Source: Akkermansia muciniphila (lineage in GTDB: Bacteria; Verrucomicrobiota; Verrucomicrobiia; Limisphaerales; BJHT01). Taken from it: a DNA stretch of 64,000 nt. The stretch spans positions 1 through 64,000 of the forward strand of contig CAMAUZ010000001.1 of NCBI GenBank assembly GCA_945861535.1. The letters are read 5' to 3'. Made by a program: the position numbers and the translations under genes. The stretch's first letter is position 1. Each line of letters begins with the position of its first letter. Below, in pieces: positions 26,806-34,562 of this stretch. The notes under the pieces are model-generated. The model was not told the DNA's origin. It did no database searches and was given only the letters and a program-made list of their open reading frames with translations.

Positions 26806-26953
26806 GACAAATGGGTGAAGTGGACTAACCCTCAATGTGCCTGGAGGAGAGTGTGAGGATGGAACGGGCAATTTACCGCGACGGTGGAACGGCAAGCGCC
26901 AACGGCGGATGGCTCCTGCGAATTGTTACGCGTTTGGCTCGTTGGGAACGATG

Positions 26954-27262
26954 TCATACGGCTGCCTTCCTGAGTAACGCCGCCACTTCCGGCGTCGCGG
27001 CGCGCTGTGCAAGCATACGCTCTGTATCTGCGTTGAACTCCGCGGCTGCCATTCCAGCCTTTTGGAAGTAGAGCCGCTGAAGCAGTTCGTCGATAACTCC
27101 CCAAGCGGTCTCAGACAAGGTGGCATACTCGTCAGGGGTGGCAAAACCGCGTTCCCAGCCGAAGTAATTGTCCCCTTGGTAACGCTGGTGAATGCGAAGC
27201 ATCGGCACGGTGATAATGATAGAAGCGTCTGGCTGTTGGTTGATGTTGTGGCCTTCGTTCAT
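26954..27262 (-). CDS. Hypothetical protein
   Basis: 102 residues from ATG 27262, soluble and largely helical in the second half (AWGVIDELLQRLYFQKAGMAAAEFNADTERMLAQRAAT). I do not recognise the family. It lies between the secretin gene and the unknown gene at 26320, in the same lower-GC pocket and on the same strand, so the two may be a functional pair. That is inference from position only. Confidence 0.5.
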   Translation of the reverse strand: MNEGHNINQQPDASIIITVPMLRIHQRYQGDNYFGWERGFATPDEYATLSETAWGVIDELLQRLYFQKAGMAAAEFNADTERMLAQRAATPEVAALLRKAAV

Positions 27263-27369
27263 TGGGTGCGCCCACTTACGTTCGGAAAATGTGCCTCACG
27301 CCATAGATCGACATTTTATCCGCGTTGTGTCCTTCGCGACCTTCGCGTGTGGCAACTGCGTGTCCTGGC

Positions 27370-28584
27370 TCATTTCGGCGTCGGTTCGGTTTTGTCATCC
27401 GCCGGTTTCTTTTTGCGGATGGGGAGGTTTTCGAGGAATTGGTTCAGCTCGTCTTCGGTGAACTGCTTGGGCGTGAGCGGCATTTTCTCGGCCTCGGTGG
27501 CGGAGAGGGCGGCGAGTTGGTTGGGGGCTTGGATGATGTGCGGGGTGAGGAAGATGATGAGTTCGGTCTTGGTGTCGCTCTTGGTTTTGCGTTTGAAGAG
27601 ATTTCCCAGCAGGGGGATGTCACCGAGGATGGGAATCTTGGTGTCGTTCTGCGCGCGGGTGCGGCCCATGAGGCCACCGACGATGACGGTCTGGCCGTCG
27701 GGCGTGACGACGACGGTGTCGGCGGAGCGTTTGTCGATGGCGGGGGCGGTGACGCCGTTGGCGATGGTCTGGCGGTCGGTGTCGGAGACGGAGGAAAGCT
27801 CGGGGGCGATGATCATTTCGACGAGGCCGTCCTTGGTGATGAAGGGCGTCACTTTGAGAATCACGCCGACATCGGTGTAGGCGATGGAGCTGATTTGATT
27901 GCCGAGGGAATCGAAGCGGACGTTGCTGATGAGGGGGACGGATTTGCCGACGGTGATGGTCGCGGGCTGGTTGTTGCGCGCGAGAATCGAGGGGCGAGAG
28001 ACGACCTCGGCGTTGCCGGCCTGGGCGATGGCGCGGAGGGTGACCTGGTAATCTTGGCCGAGCACTTGGTAGAGACCCGCGCCGGTGGCGGTGATGGGCG
28101 CGGCGGCGGCGAAGCTGTTGACGGGTTGGCCGAAGGCATTGAGGCCGCTGCCGGTCGCGCCGTTGGCGAGGCCGCCGAGGCCGAAGGCGTTGACGACATT
28201 GCCGGTGGTGCCGGTGGTGAAACGACGACCGAAGCCGCCTTCGAGGCCGATGTCGGAGCCTTTGTTGTGCTGGATTTCCACGAAGACGACTTTGATCAGG
28301 ACCTGCGGCTTGGGGCGGTCCAGGTTGGCGATGATGTCCTTGATCTGGAGGTTGGTCTCGTCGTCGGTGACGATGATGATTTTGCGGGCCTCGGGGTCGC
28401 TGGAGATGGTGGCGTGGCCGAGTTCGGTGTTGTTTTGGTAGTCGCGAGCGTTGCCTGCACCGCCGCCGCCGGAGCTGCGACCGCTGCGACCGGAGGTGGT
28501 GCCGCCGCCGGTTTGGGGGGAGAATTGGGCGGAGGCGTGGGTGGCGGCGAGGAGGAGTGCGAGGGCGAAGGGGGAGAAGCGCAT
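27370..28584 (-). CDS. gspD: Secretin C-terminal part (GspD beta-barrel domain)
   Basis: 404 residues with its own signal peptide (MRFSPFALALLLAATHASAQ). A Gly/Ser-rich stretch is followed by the second half of an N-domain (ATISSDPEARKIIIVTDDETNLQIKDIIANLDRP). The secretin domain follows: VLIKVVFVEIQ, NAEVVSRPSILARNNQPATI, VGVILKVTPFI, VVTPDGQTVIVGGLM, IPILGDIPLLGNLFKRKT and TELIIFLTPHII. It forms the outer-membrane pore of the secretion system. The N0-N3 domains normally on the same chain are encoded by the separate gene at 29390-31051. The last about 20 codons are duplicated at about 26075-26130. Confidence 0.88.
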   Translation of the reverse strand: MRFSPFALALLLAATHASAQFSPQTGGGTTSGRSGRSSGGGGAGNARDYQNNTELGHATISSDPEARKIIIVTDDETNLQIKDIIANLDRPKPQVLIKVVFVEIQHNKGSDIGLEGGFGRRFTTGTTGNVVNAFGLGGLANGATGSGLNAFGQPVNSFAAAAPITATGAGLYQVLGQDYQVTLRAIAQAGNAEVVSRPSILARNNQPATITVGKSVPLISNVRFDSLGNQISSIAYTDVGVILKVTPFITKDGLVEMIIAPELSSVSDTDRQTIANGVTAPAIDKRSADTVVVTPDGQTVIVGGLMGRTRAQNDTKIPILGDIPLLGNLFKRKTKSDTKTELIIFLTPHIIQAPNQLAALSATEAEKMPLTPKQFTEDELNQFLENLPIRKKKPADDKTEPTPK

Positions 28585-29389
28585 GGGAGTTATGAGGGAT
28601 GAATTATGAAGTATGAAGGGCGGCGGTTAAGGGAGGTGCGGGTGACCGAACGGGGCGGTCGTAACTAGGAGGTGGAGCGGGCTTGGTGAACCACAGAGAT
28701 ACGATGAGCACGGGGTGCCGGAGCCGCAACCGGAGCGGAGCGTGACCGGTCCCCGTCGCAGCACGTGGGGCGGCAAGGAAGCAATGGAATACTCTGACGA
28801 CCTCCGCGCTGCGTACGCGGCGCGGGCGGGGACGCCCAGTCCCCGTCCCGGAGGGACGCCGGAGGAAATTAGCCGGGGGCAAGTCCGCCTCAGCGGACGC
28901 CGCCCCCGGAAATCGTGCCGCGTGGTACCATGCCCCAACGGGGCATCAAAGAAAATGGCACGAGGCGACGAGGGGTGGCGGAAATGCTGCGGGGCCGCCG
29001 CCAAGAACTTCTTCGATGCCCCGCTGGGGCATGGTCGGTTCGGCGGCATAACCGGGGGCCGCGCCCGCTGCGCGGGCTTGCCCCCGGCTAATTTCCTGCG
29101 GGGTCCCTCCGGGACGCGGAGCCAGCCGTCGCTGGCAGTTTCTTGATGGCCTGGTTGCTGCGGACGCAACGGCAATATCCTCGAGCACCGCGAGGAACTT
29201 GGCGCGCGGGTGGTCCCCGCCCGCAGCGGCTCGGCACCCGCGAAGGCGCAAAAAACTCCCAGCGCCCCGGCTCCGATATTGCCGCTGCGACCGGGGACCG
29301 GTCGCGCTCCGCTTTGGTTACGGCTTCGCCGCTCTGGGTTCATCGTGTCTCTGTGGTTTCAATTCCGGTTTCGACGGCAGCGACGCGAA
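28585..29389. repeat. 805-bp gap of several nested inverted repeats
   Basis: From outside in, facing arms are: accacagagatacgatgagc (28689) with catcgtgtctctgtggtt (ending 29359); a gaccggtccccgtcgcag pair (28742, 29283); tcccgtcccggagggacgcc with gggtccctccgggacgcgg; ggaaattagccgggggcaag with ttgcccccggctaatttcc; and tgccccaacggggcatcaaa with tcgatgccccgctggggca at the centre. No gene is seen. It separates the two halves of the secretin. Confidence 0.8.
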
Positions 29390-31051
29390 TTAGCGGATGC
29401 CGGCACCGCCACCGCCGAGGCCGGAGTTGCCACCGCCGCCACCGCCGAGGCGATTGCCGGTGCCTGGGGATTGGTTCTGACCGGAGCGAGTGGTGAGGGC
29501 GTTGTTTTGGGAGGTGCCGGTGGAGCGGGCGTTGCGGCCGGACTGGCTCTCGAAGAGGGCTTTGAGGACGGTCTCGACTTCGGAGACGTCGGCGTTTTCG
29601 AGGGAATAGACGAAGACCTTCTGTTTCTTGGCGGGGTTCTCGTCGAGGTTGGTGATCATCTGCTCGATTTGTTTCATGAGGTTGCGGGAGGCGCTGACGA
29701 TGATGGAGGCGGTGCGGGCGTCGGCTACGGCGAGGACGCGGCTTTGTTTTTTGGTGCGGTCGCTTTCGGCGGTCGCGCCGGAGCCGCCGCCGCTGCTGCT
29801 GGAGCGTCGTCCGCCGTCGAGGCCGCCGAAGAAGCTGAAGCGGCTGCCGCCACCGCTGCTGTTGCGGTCGTTGGACCGGGTTTCGTCGGGGAAGAGGCCG
29901 GCGAGGAGATCGGCCATTTCATTGGGGTCGGCGTGTTTGAGGCGGAAGACGCGGAGTTCCATGATGTCCTCGACATTGGTGTCCACGGATTTCACGAGGT
30001 CTTCGATGGTGGCCATGAGTTCGTCGGGCGAGCTGACGACGAGGGAGTTGCTGCGTTCGTCGGCGACGGCGACGACGCGCGAGGCGGCCGTGGTGCGGCC
30101 GTTGCTGGCTGCGGCACCGCCGCCGCCTTCACCACCGCCGCCACCACCGCCGCCACCGCCGCGGAAACGGGCGAAGAAGGCGGCGCGGGGATCGGCGTTG
30201 CTGTTGCCGCCGCGACCGCCGCCGGTGTCGGGTTGGAAGACTTCCTTAATGACGGTGGCGACGGTTTTGGCGTCGGCGTAGCGCATCTGGAAGACGCGGA
30301 TGGCGGCGATGCCGGCGACAGAGGTGTCGAGGGCGCGGACGATTTCAGCCATGCGATGGATGCTGGCCTGGGAATCGGTGAGGACGAGGGCGTTGCCGGC
30401 TTCGTTGGCGGTGAGGCTGGCGCGTTCGGAGAGAAGGGGCTGGAGATCCTTGGTGAGTTGCGCGGCGTTGATGTAACGGATGGGGATGATCTGGGTGACG
30501 ATTTCGTCGGACTTGGGAATGCCCGCGGGGTCGCTGCCGCTCTTGACGGGGATGTTGCGTTTCTTGGCTTCGTCGCGGCCGACGATGGTGAGGATGCGGT
30601 CGTTCTGGAGGGCGGCGTAGCCGTTTTTGTTGAGGACGATGTTGAGGAGGTTGAGGGCTTCCTCCTTGGTGACGGGCTGGTTGTTCCAGACATCGACTTT
30701 GCCGCGGACTTCGGTCTCGAGGACGATGGTGTAGCCGGCGGCTTCGCTGAGGTAATCGAGGACAAGTTCGAGCGGGGCGTTGCGGAAGTTCATGCGCAAC
30801 ATGCCGGGGGGGAGGGGCGTGGGAGGGGGAGAGGGAGGGACGGAGGGAGGGGGGGATTGGGTGAGGGGAACGGCGTTGGTGGTGGCGGGCGGGGCGGGGG
30901 ATGGGATGACCGGTGCGGGCACGGTGGGCGTGGCTTGGGCGTTGGTGGCGAGTAGGGGCGGGACGGCGGGGATGGGTGGGGCGTTGGTGGCGGCACGCGC
31001 GAGCGCGGTGAAGGCGAGGAGGAGGGCGAGGGTGAGGAGGGTGGATTTCAT
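29390..31051 (-). CDS. Secretin N-domain protein (GspD N-terminal part, no beta-barrel)
   Basis: 553 residues. A signal peptide (MKSTLLTLALLLAFTALARA) is followed by a Pro-rich linker to about 82. N0 comes next (LRMNFRNAPLELVLDYLSEAAG). Then come N1/N2/N3-type domains, each with an I-P-I-R-Y or V-F-x-L-x-x-A-x opening and a V-V-A-V-A-D-E-R-S-N-S-L type closing segment, with long Gly-rich loops inside. The chain ends in the first half of another N-domain (VFVYSLENADVSEVETVLKALF) and a Gly-rich tail, without the pore domain, which is the next gene downstream (27370-28584). It should form the periplasmic rings of the secretion channel. Confidence 0.85.
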   Translation of the reverse strand: MKSTLLTLALLLAFTALARAATNAPPIPAVPPLLATNAQATPTVPAPVIPSPAPPATTNAVPLTQSPPPSVPPSPPPTPLPPGMLRMNFRNAPLELVLDYLSEAAGYTIVLETEVRGKVDVWNNQPVTKEEALNLLNIVLNKNGYAALQNDRILTIVGRDEAKKRNIPVKSGSDPAGIPKSDEIVTQIIPIRYINAAQLTKDLQPLLSERASLTANEAGNALVLTDSQASIHRMAEIVRALDTSVAGIAAIRVFQMRYADAKTVATVIKEVFQPDTGGGRGGNSNADPRAAFFARFRGGGGGGGGGGEGGGGAAASNGRTTAASRVVAVADERSNSLVVSSPDELMATIEDLVKSVDTNVEDIMELRVFRLKHADPNEMADLLAGLFPDETRSNDRNSSGGGSRFSFFGGLDGGRRSSSSGGGSGATAESDRTKKQSRVLAVADARTASIIVSASRNLMKQIEQMITNLDENPAKKQKVFVYSLENADVSEVETVLKALFESQSGRNARSTGTSQNNALTTRSGQNQSPGTGNRLGGGGGGNSGLGGGGAGIR

Positions 31052-31445
31052 AACGGGGTGGCGGAGTTGAAAAGGGTGGCGGTGGTGGCGCGGGGTTGCG
31101 TGGTCGGTGTTTGGATAGTTTTACAGAACACCGCAGAGATGGGAAAGGCGCAGAGCGGGAATGGCGAGAATCGGCGCGGACTGGGGTGTTCCCACCCCTC
31201 ACCCTCATTCCCTCTCCCCGTTGAGGGGAGAGGGAGGTCCGAGGTGGGCATTGTGGAGACAGGCTTACGCTTCGAGGCGATGTTGATGCCGTGGCGGGTG
31301 GGACGCCGAAACTTCGGAGCGCGGCCCTCCGGGCCGCAGCGGCAACTGGCGGGCGAGGGCGTTGGATAATTTAGAGCGGCCTCGCGGGAGTGGTGCCGCT
31401 GCGGGCGGGACGCCCGCGCTCCGGTCGAATTGATGCGAAAGGCGG
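31052..31445. repeat. Gap with short inverted repeats
   Basis: It holds ccctctcccc/ggggagaggg (31210-31219 and 31225-31234) inside a longer phrase also seen inside gspK, and ggagcgcggccctccgggcc near 31316 facing gcgggacgcccgcgctccgg near 31405. No gene is seen. Confidence 0.7.
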
Positions 31446-32600
31446 TCATTTCTCTTCCTCCTTGCGGCGTTTTTCGAGGAGGCGGCGGAGGGCTTCGGCT
31501 TCGGCGGCGGTGGGGGCGGGTTCGGGTTTGGCGACAACGGGAGCAGCGCCGGGGGCGAGTGGGGACGCGGTGTCCCCGGAGGCGGAGTTGGTGGTTGAGG
31601 CGGACGAGGTGTTGGTGGTGCCGCTGGGTGCGAGGGGCGCGGAGGCGTAGGTGGTGGGCTGGGCGTTGACCTGCCATTCGCGGCGGTCTTCGCGGCGGAG
31701 TTGGTGGCCGATGCGGAGGGAGATTTCTTTGCCGTCGTTGTCGAACGCGGCCTGGTTGGCGGCGACGGATTTCAGCTTGAGGCCGGCGATGGTGTCGTTG
31801 AGGCGGAGGGCTCTTTTGTATTGGGACGAGGGGCCGTCGATGAAGGCCATTTGGTTTTCACCGTAGGCGAGAGTCCCGACGAGGGTGAAGGTCTCGACGA
31901 CGGCGGGCGGCGGCGGGCGCGCGGGCGGCGGGGTGTCGCTCGACGGGGCGCTGTAGCGGTTGCCGCGGCTGGAGCGGTTGGGGTCGAAGATGTTTCGTTC
32001 GGTGAGGATTTTGAAGGTGGAGAAATCGATGCGGGGAGTGGGGGGCTTGGTTTCGCGCGACGCCGTGGCGGTGGAACGTCCGGGGGCGGGCGCGGGTGCG
32101 GAGGGGAGAATGACGGGGGGCGGGAGGGGGTTGGTCACGCTCTGGGCAACCCCGGTGGGTGGGGCGTTGGTTGGGAGGATCGCGGCGGGCGCGTTGGTGG
32201 GCGGCTGTGGATTTCCGTCCCCATTAATCGGAGCGCCGAGCATTGCTCGGCCAGAGGGCGCGCCAACTGCATCGGGCCGAGCAATGCTCGGCGCTCCGCC
32301 GGGAGGATTGTTCTGGGGATCTAGGCGCGAATTTGGGTTGGGCGAAATCTCGCTGCGACCTTCGCCCCGCTCGTCCCTCGCGGGGAGCGGGAGGGAGTTC
32401 GTGGTCGGCACCGTTTTCAGATCAGGGGCGACGGCGTTGGTGGCGGGAGCAGAATTGGTGGAAGCGGCGGAGATGGCCGGGGCGGTGGGCGCGAGCAGCG
32501 CATCGGCGGCGTGGGTGCGCGGAATGACGAGCAACGTGGCGACGGCGAGGGCGGTCGCGAGTCTGGCGGACAGGGAGCGGCAAAAGCGCATGGGCGTCAT
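31446..32600 (-). CDS. GspC/PilP-like periplasmic protein with repeat-derived linker
   Basis: 384 residues from ATG 32600, which overlaps the upstream stop (ATGA); ATG 32591 is possible. A signal or membrane segment (LATALAVATLLVIPRTHAA) precedes a Pro/Thr/Asn-rich linker. A GspC/PilP-type HR domain is at about 195-300 (ILTERNIFDPNRSSRGNRY, ETFTLVGTLAYGENQMAFID, LRLNDTIAGLKLKSV, ISLRIGHQLRRE). The C-terminus is Ser/Pro/Ala-rich with a charged end. It would connect the inner-membrane assembly to the secretin. The linker contains a perfect 23-bp inverted repeat at the DNA level (32230-32297), so part of it is translated repeat. Confidence 0.75.
   Translation of the reverse strand: MTPMRFCRSLSARLATALAVATLLVIPRTHAADALLAPTAPAISAASTNSAPATNAVAPDLKTVPTTNSLPLPARDERGEGRSEISPNPNSRLDPQNNPPGGAPSIARPDAVGAPSGRAMLGAPINGDGNPQPPTNAPAAILPTNAPPTGVAQSVTNPLPPPVILPSAPAPAPGRSTATASRETKPPTPRIDFSTFKILTERNIFDPNRSSRGNRYSAPSSDTPPPARPPPPAVVETFTLVGTLAYGENQMAFIDGPSSQYKRALRLNDTIAGLKLKSVAANQAAFDNDGKEISLRIGHQLRREDRREWQVNAQPTTYASAPLAPSGTTNTSSASTTNSASGDTASPLAPGAAPVVAKPEPAPTAAEAEALRRLLEKRRKEEEK
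32230..32297. repeat. Perfect 23-bp inverted repeat inside a gene
   Basis: 32230-32252 and 32275-32297 are exact reverse complements with the core gccgagcattgctcggc. It lies inside the coding sequence 31446-32600 and is translated as part of the linker (APSIARPDAVGAPSGRAMLGAP). Confidence 0.95.
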
Positions 32601-33130
32601 TTATCTTTTGGCGTGAGGACCAGACCGCTGACGAGGAGACCGAGGGCGAGCTGGCTGCCGCTGTTGTCGCGCGAGGTGATTTCGACGGCATCGACTTTGA
32701 GGGCGAGGGCGTCGCGCTCGATGTTGTAGAGGAAGCGGGTGAGGGCGGCGAGGTTGCCGAGGGCATCGACGCGGCATTCGAGGGTCAGGTAGTCCTCGGA
32801 GTTGTGTTTCCATTGCGGTTTGATGGAGCTGATGCTGATGCGGCTTTCCTGCGCCCACCGGTCAAAGGCTTTGAAAACCTGATCCTCGGCTTCCGAGTTG
32901 TCGCTGGCGAGCGTGTTCGTGCTCATTTCCTTCCAGCGGGTGCGGACGGTCTTTTCGCGGTCGAGGATTTGCGCGCCTTTGAGGATATTCATGCGGAGCT
33001 CGGCGATGCGGGTGGTGCGGTCCTTCAAACTCTTGACGACGGGATTGAGGATGAAGCGGTCAAAGACGAAGAGGCCGACGGCGGCGAGCGCGACGATGGT
33101 GAGGAGTTGCTGGCGGGGGTTAGTTTGCAT
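32597..33130 (-). CDS. GspM/PilO-like inner-membrane protein
   Basis: 177 residues. One N-terminal membrane span (QLLTIVALAAVGLFVFDRFIL), then a coiled-coil stretch (LKDRTTRIAELRMNILKGAQIL) and a ferredoxin-like C-terminal part (YLTLECRVDALGNLAALTRFL, IERDALALKVDAVEI), the architecture of PilO/GspM. It would pair with the PilN part of the upstream fusion protein on the periplasmic side. Start and stop overlap both neighbours (11 bases with 33120-34562, ATGA with the GspC-like gene), indicating one operon. Confidence 0.8.
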   Translation of the reverse strand: MQTNPRQQLLTIVALAAVGLFVFDRFILNPVVKSLKDRTTRIAELRMNILKGAQILDREKTVRTRWKEMSTNTLASDNSEAEDQVFKAFDRWAQESRISISSIKPQWKHNSEDYLTLECRVDALGNLAALTRFLYNIERDALALKVDAVEITSRDNSGSQLALGLLVSGLVLTPKDK

Positions 33131-34562
33131 GGCTGCCTCCTTTGCCCCACCGGAAATTGATCGTGAATTGCAACGGCGATTTGCCGCGGATCTGGTCCAC
33201 TTTCACCTCGCCGATTTCGCGGGTGGCGCGGAGGCGGTCGAGGGTTTTGAGGAGGGCGGTGTTGTCGCGCGCGGTGCCGGAGCAGGTGACGACGGAGAGG
33301 TCGCGGATTTCGATGTTCTTGGCGGAGACGGAGCCGTCCTCGGGGAAGGCCTCGGTGACGCGGCGGAGGATGCTGAGGGTGCCGTAGGATTCATCGAACC
33401 ACGGGCGGAAGCGCTTGATCTGGGTCTGGAGATTTTCGATCTCGGTAACCTTGGCGGACATGCCGGCCCAGCGGTCGCGCAACTGGCTGAGGTGCCATTG
33501 TTGCCATGTGAACAATCCGGCGACGACGAGCAGGATGAAGCCTGCGGCGAGGCCGGCGTACAGAAGTTTTTTCGAGGAATAGCGGGCGGTGAACTGCTGC
33601 CACGCGCTGATCTTCGGCGGGAGAAACTCGAAGCCCGTGGTCTGGCCGGCGAGGTGTCGTGCGGCGAGGGCGACGGCGGGAGAGATGGGCGGATTGGCGG
33701 CGAGCGGGAGCGGCGCGTGCTCGGCGGTGAAGTGGGTGACGGACTCGAGTTGCAGGCCGAGGGAATCGACGCGGGGCGCGAGTTCGGCGGCGAGCTGGCG
33801 GGCGGGGTCGCTCTGGCCGAAGACGCGGAGGCGGTGCAGGCCGGCGCGAATGCCGGGGGACAACTGGCCGAGGGTGATGCGCAGCTCGCGGGCGATCATC
33901 GCGGTCTGGAGGCGGCGCTCGCCGCTCTCGGTGTCGAACGCGCCTTCGAGCGCGCGCAGGACGGCGACGCCGCCGCCGGTGGTGAGCTGGATCGCGACGC
34001 CGTTTTCGCCGACGGTGAAGGCGAGGATGCCCCCGGATTTTTCGCCGTCCGAGGGCTGAATCGCGGGGAGGCCGAGCGAAAAGGAAATCGCGGTGAGGCG
34101 CGCAGCGGCGAGGACTTTTTCGAGGCGGATGAGGTGGTCACGCGGGATCGCGACGAGCGTCGCGTGGCGTTCGCCGTCGGCGGCGGTGAAGCGCGAGGTG
34201 GCGATGATTAGCTGGTCGGGCGGATAGGCGAAGCCGCGCTCGGCCTCGAGCTGGAGGAGGTCGGCGAGATCGGTTTCAGGCAATGCTGGCAGGGGTGTCG
34301 TGAGGGTCAGCGCCCAGTTCAGCGGGAGGCAGAGGACGCAGCGGCGCTCCCGGATTTCAGCGGCGTCCAGGTGGTTGCGGATTTCCTGGCCGACGAGTTC
34401 CGGCTCGTTGTTGAGCGGGTCGAGGGTGAGGACGGCGGAAAAGTTTTGCTGCACTTCCGCGCCACCGTTGACGCGGCGGACGATCGCGCCGGTGAGGCGG
34501 CTGCCGTCGAGCGCGAGGCCGAGGAGGACGTTGGGCGGTTGGTTTTTGCGGAGGGGGATCAT
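33120..34562 (-). CDS. PilM-PilN (GspL-like) fusion protein
   Basis: 480 residues. Residues about 1-320 form an actin-like PilM/GspL cytoplasmic domain (VLLGLALDGSRLTGAIVRR, CVLCLPLNWALTL, LLQLEAERGFAYPPDQLII). At about 345-365 is a membrane span (LLYAGLAAGFILLVVAGLF), followed by a coiled coil and a PilN-type periplasmic domain (ILRRVTEAFPEDGSVSAKNIEI). In one chain it does the job of PilM plus PilN, or of GspL, linking the ATPase GspE to the periplasmic parts. It overlaps gspK (ATGA) and the GspM/PilO-like gene. Confidence 0.82.
   Translation of the reverse strand: MIPLRKNQPPNVLLGLALDGSRLTGAIVRRVNGGAEVQQNFSAVLTLDPLNNEPELVGQEIRNHLDAAEIRERRCVLCLPLNWALTLTTPLPALPETDLADLLQLEAERGFAYPPDQLIIATSRFTAADGERHATLVAIPRDHLIRLEKVLAAARLTAISFSLGLPAIQPSDGEKSGGILAFTVGENGVAIQLTTGGGVAVLRALEGAFDTESGERRLQTAMIARELRITLGQLSPGIRAGLHRLRVFGQSDPARQLAAELAPRVDSLGLQLESVTHFTAEHAPLPLAANPPISPAVALAARHLAGQTTGFEFLPPKISAWQQFTARYSSKKLLYAGLAAGFILLVVAGLFTWQQWHLSQLRDRWAGMSAKVTEIENLQTQIKRFRPWFDESYGTLSILRRVTEAFPEDGSVSAKNIEIRDLSVVTCSGTARDNTALLKTLDRLRATREIGEVKVDQIRGKSPLQFTINFRWGKGGSHAN

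Noticed and set aside
29210-30955. 581-codon plus-strand frame
   Set aside because: Antisense to the secretin N-domain gene; Gly/Val/Asp-rich mirror translation.
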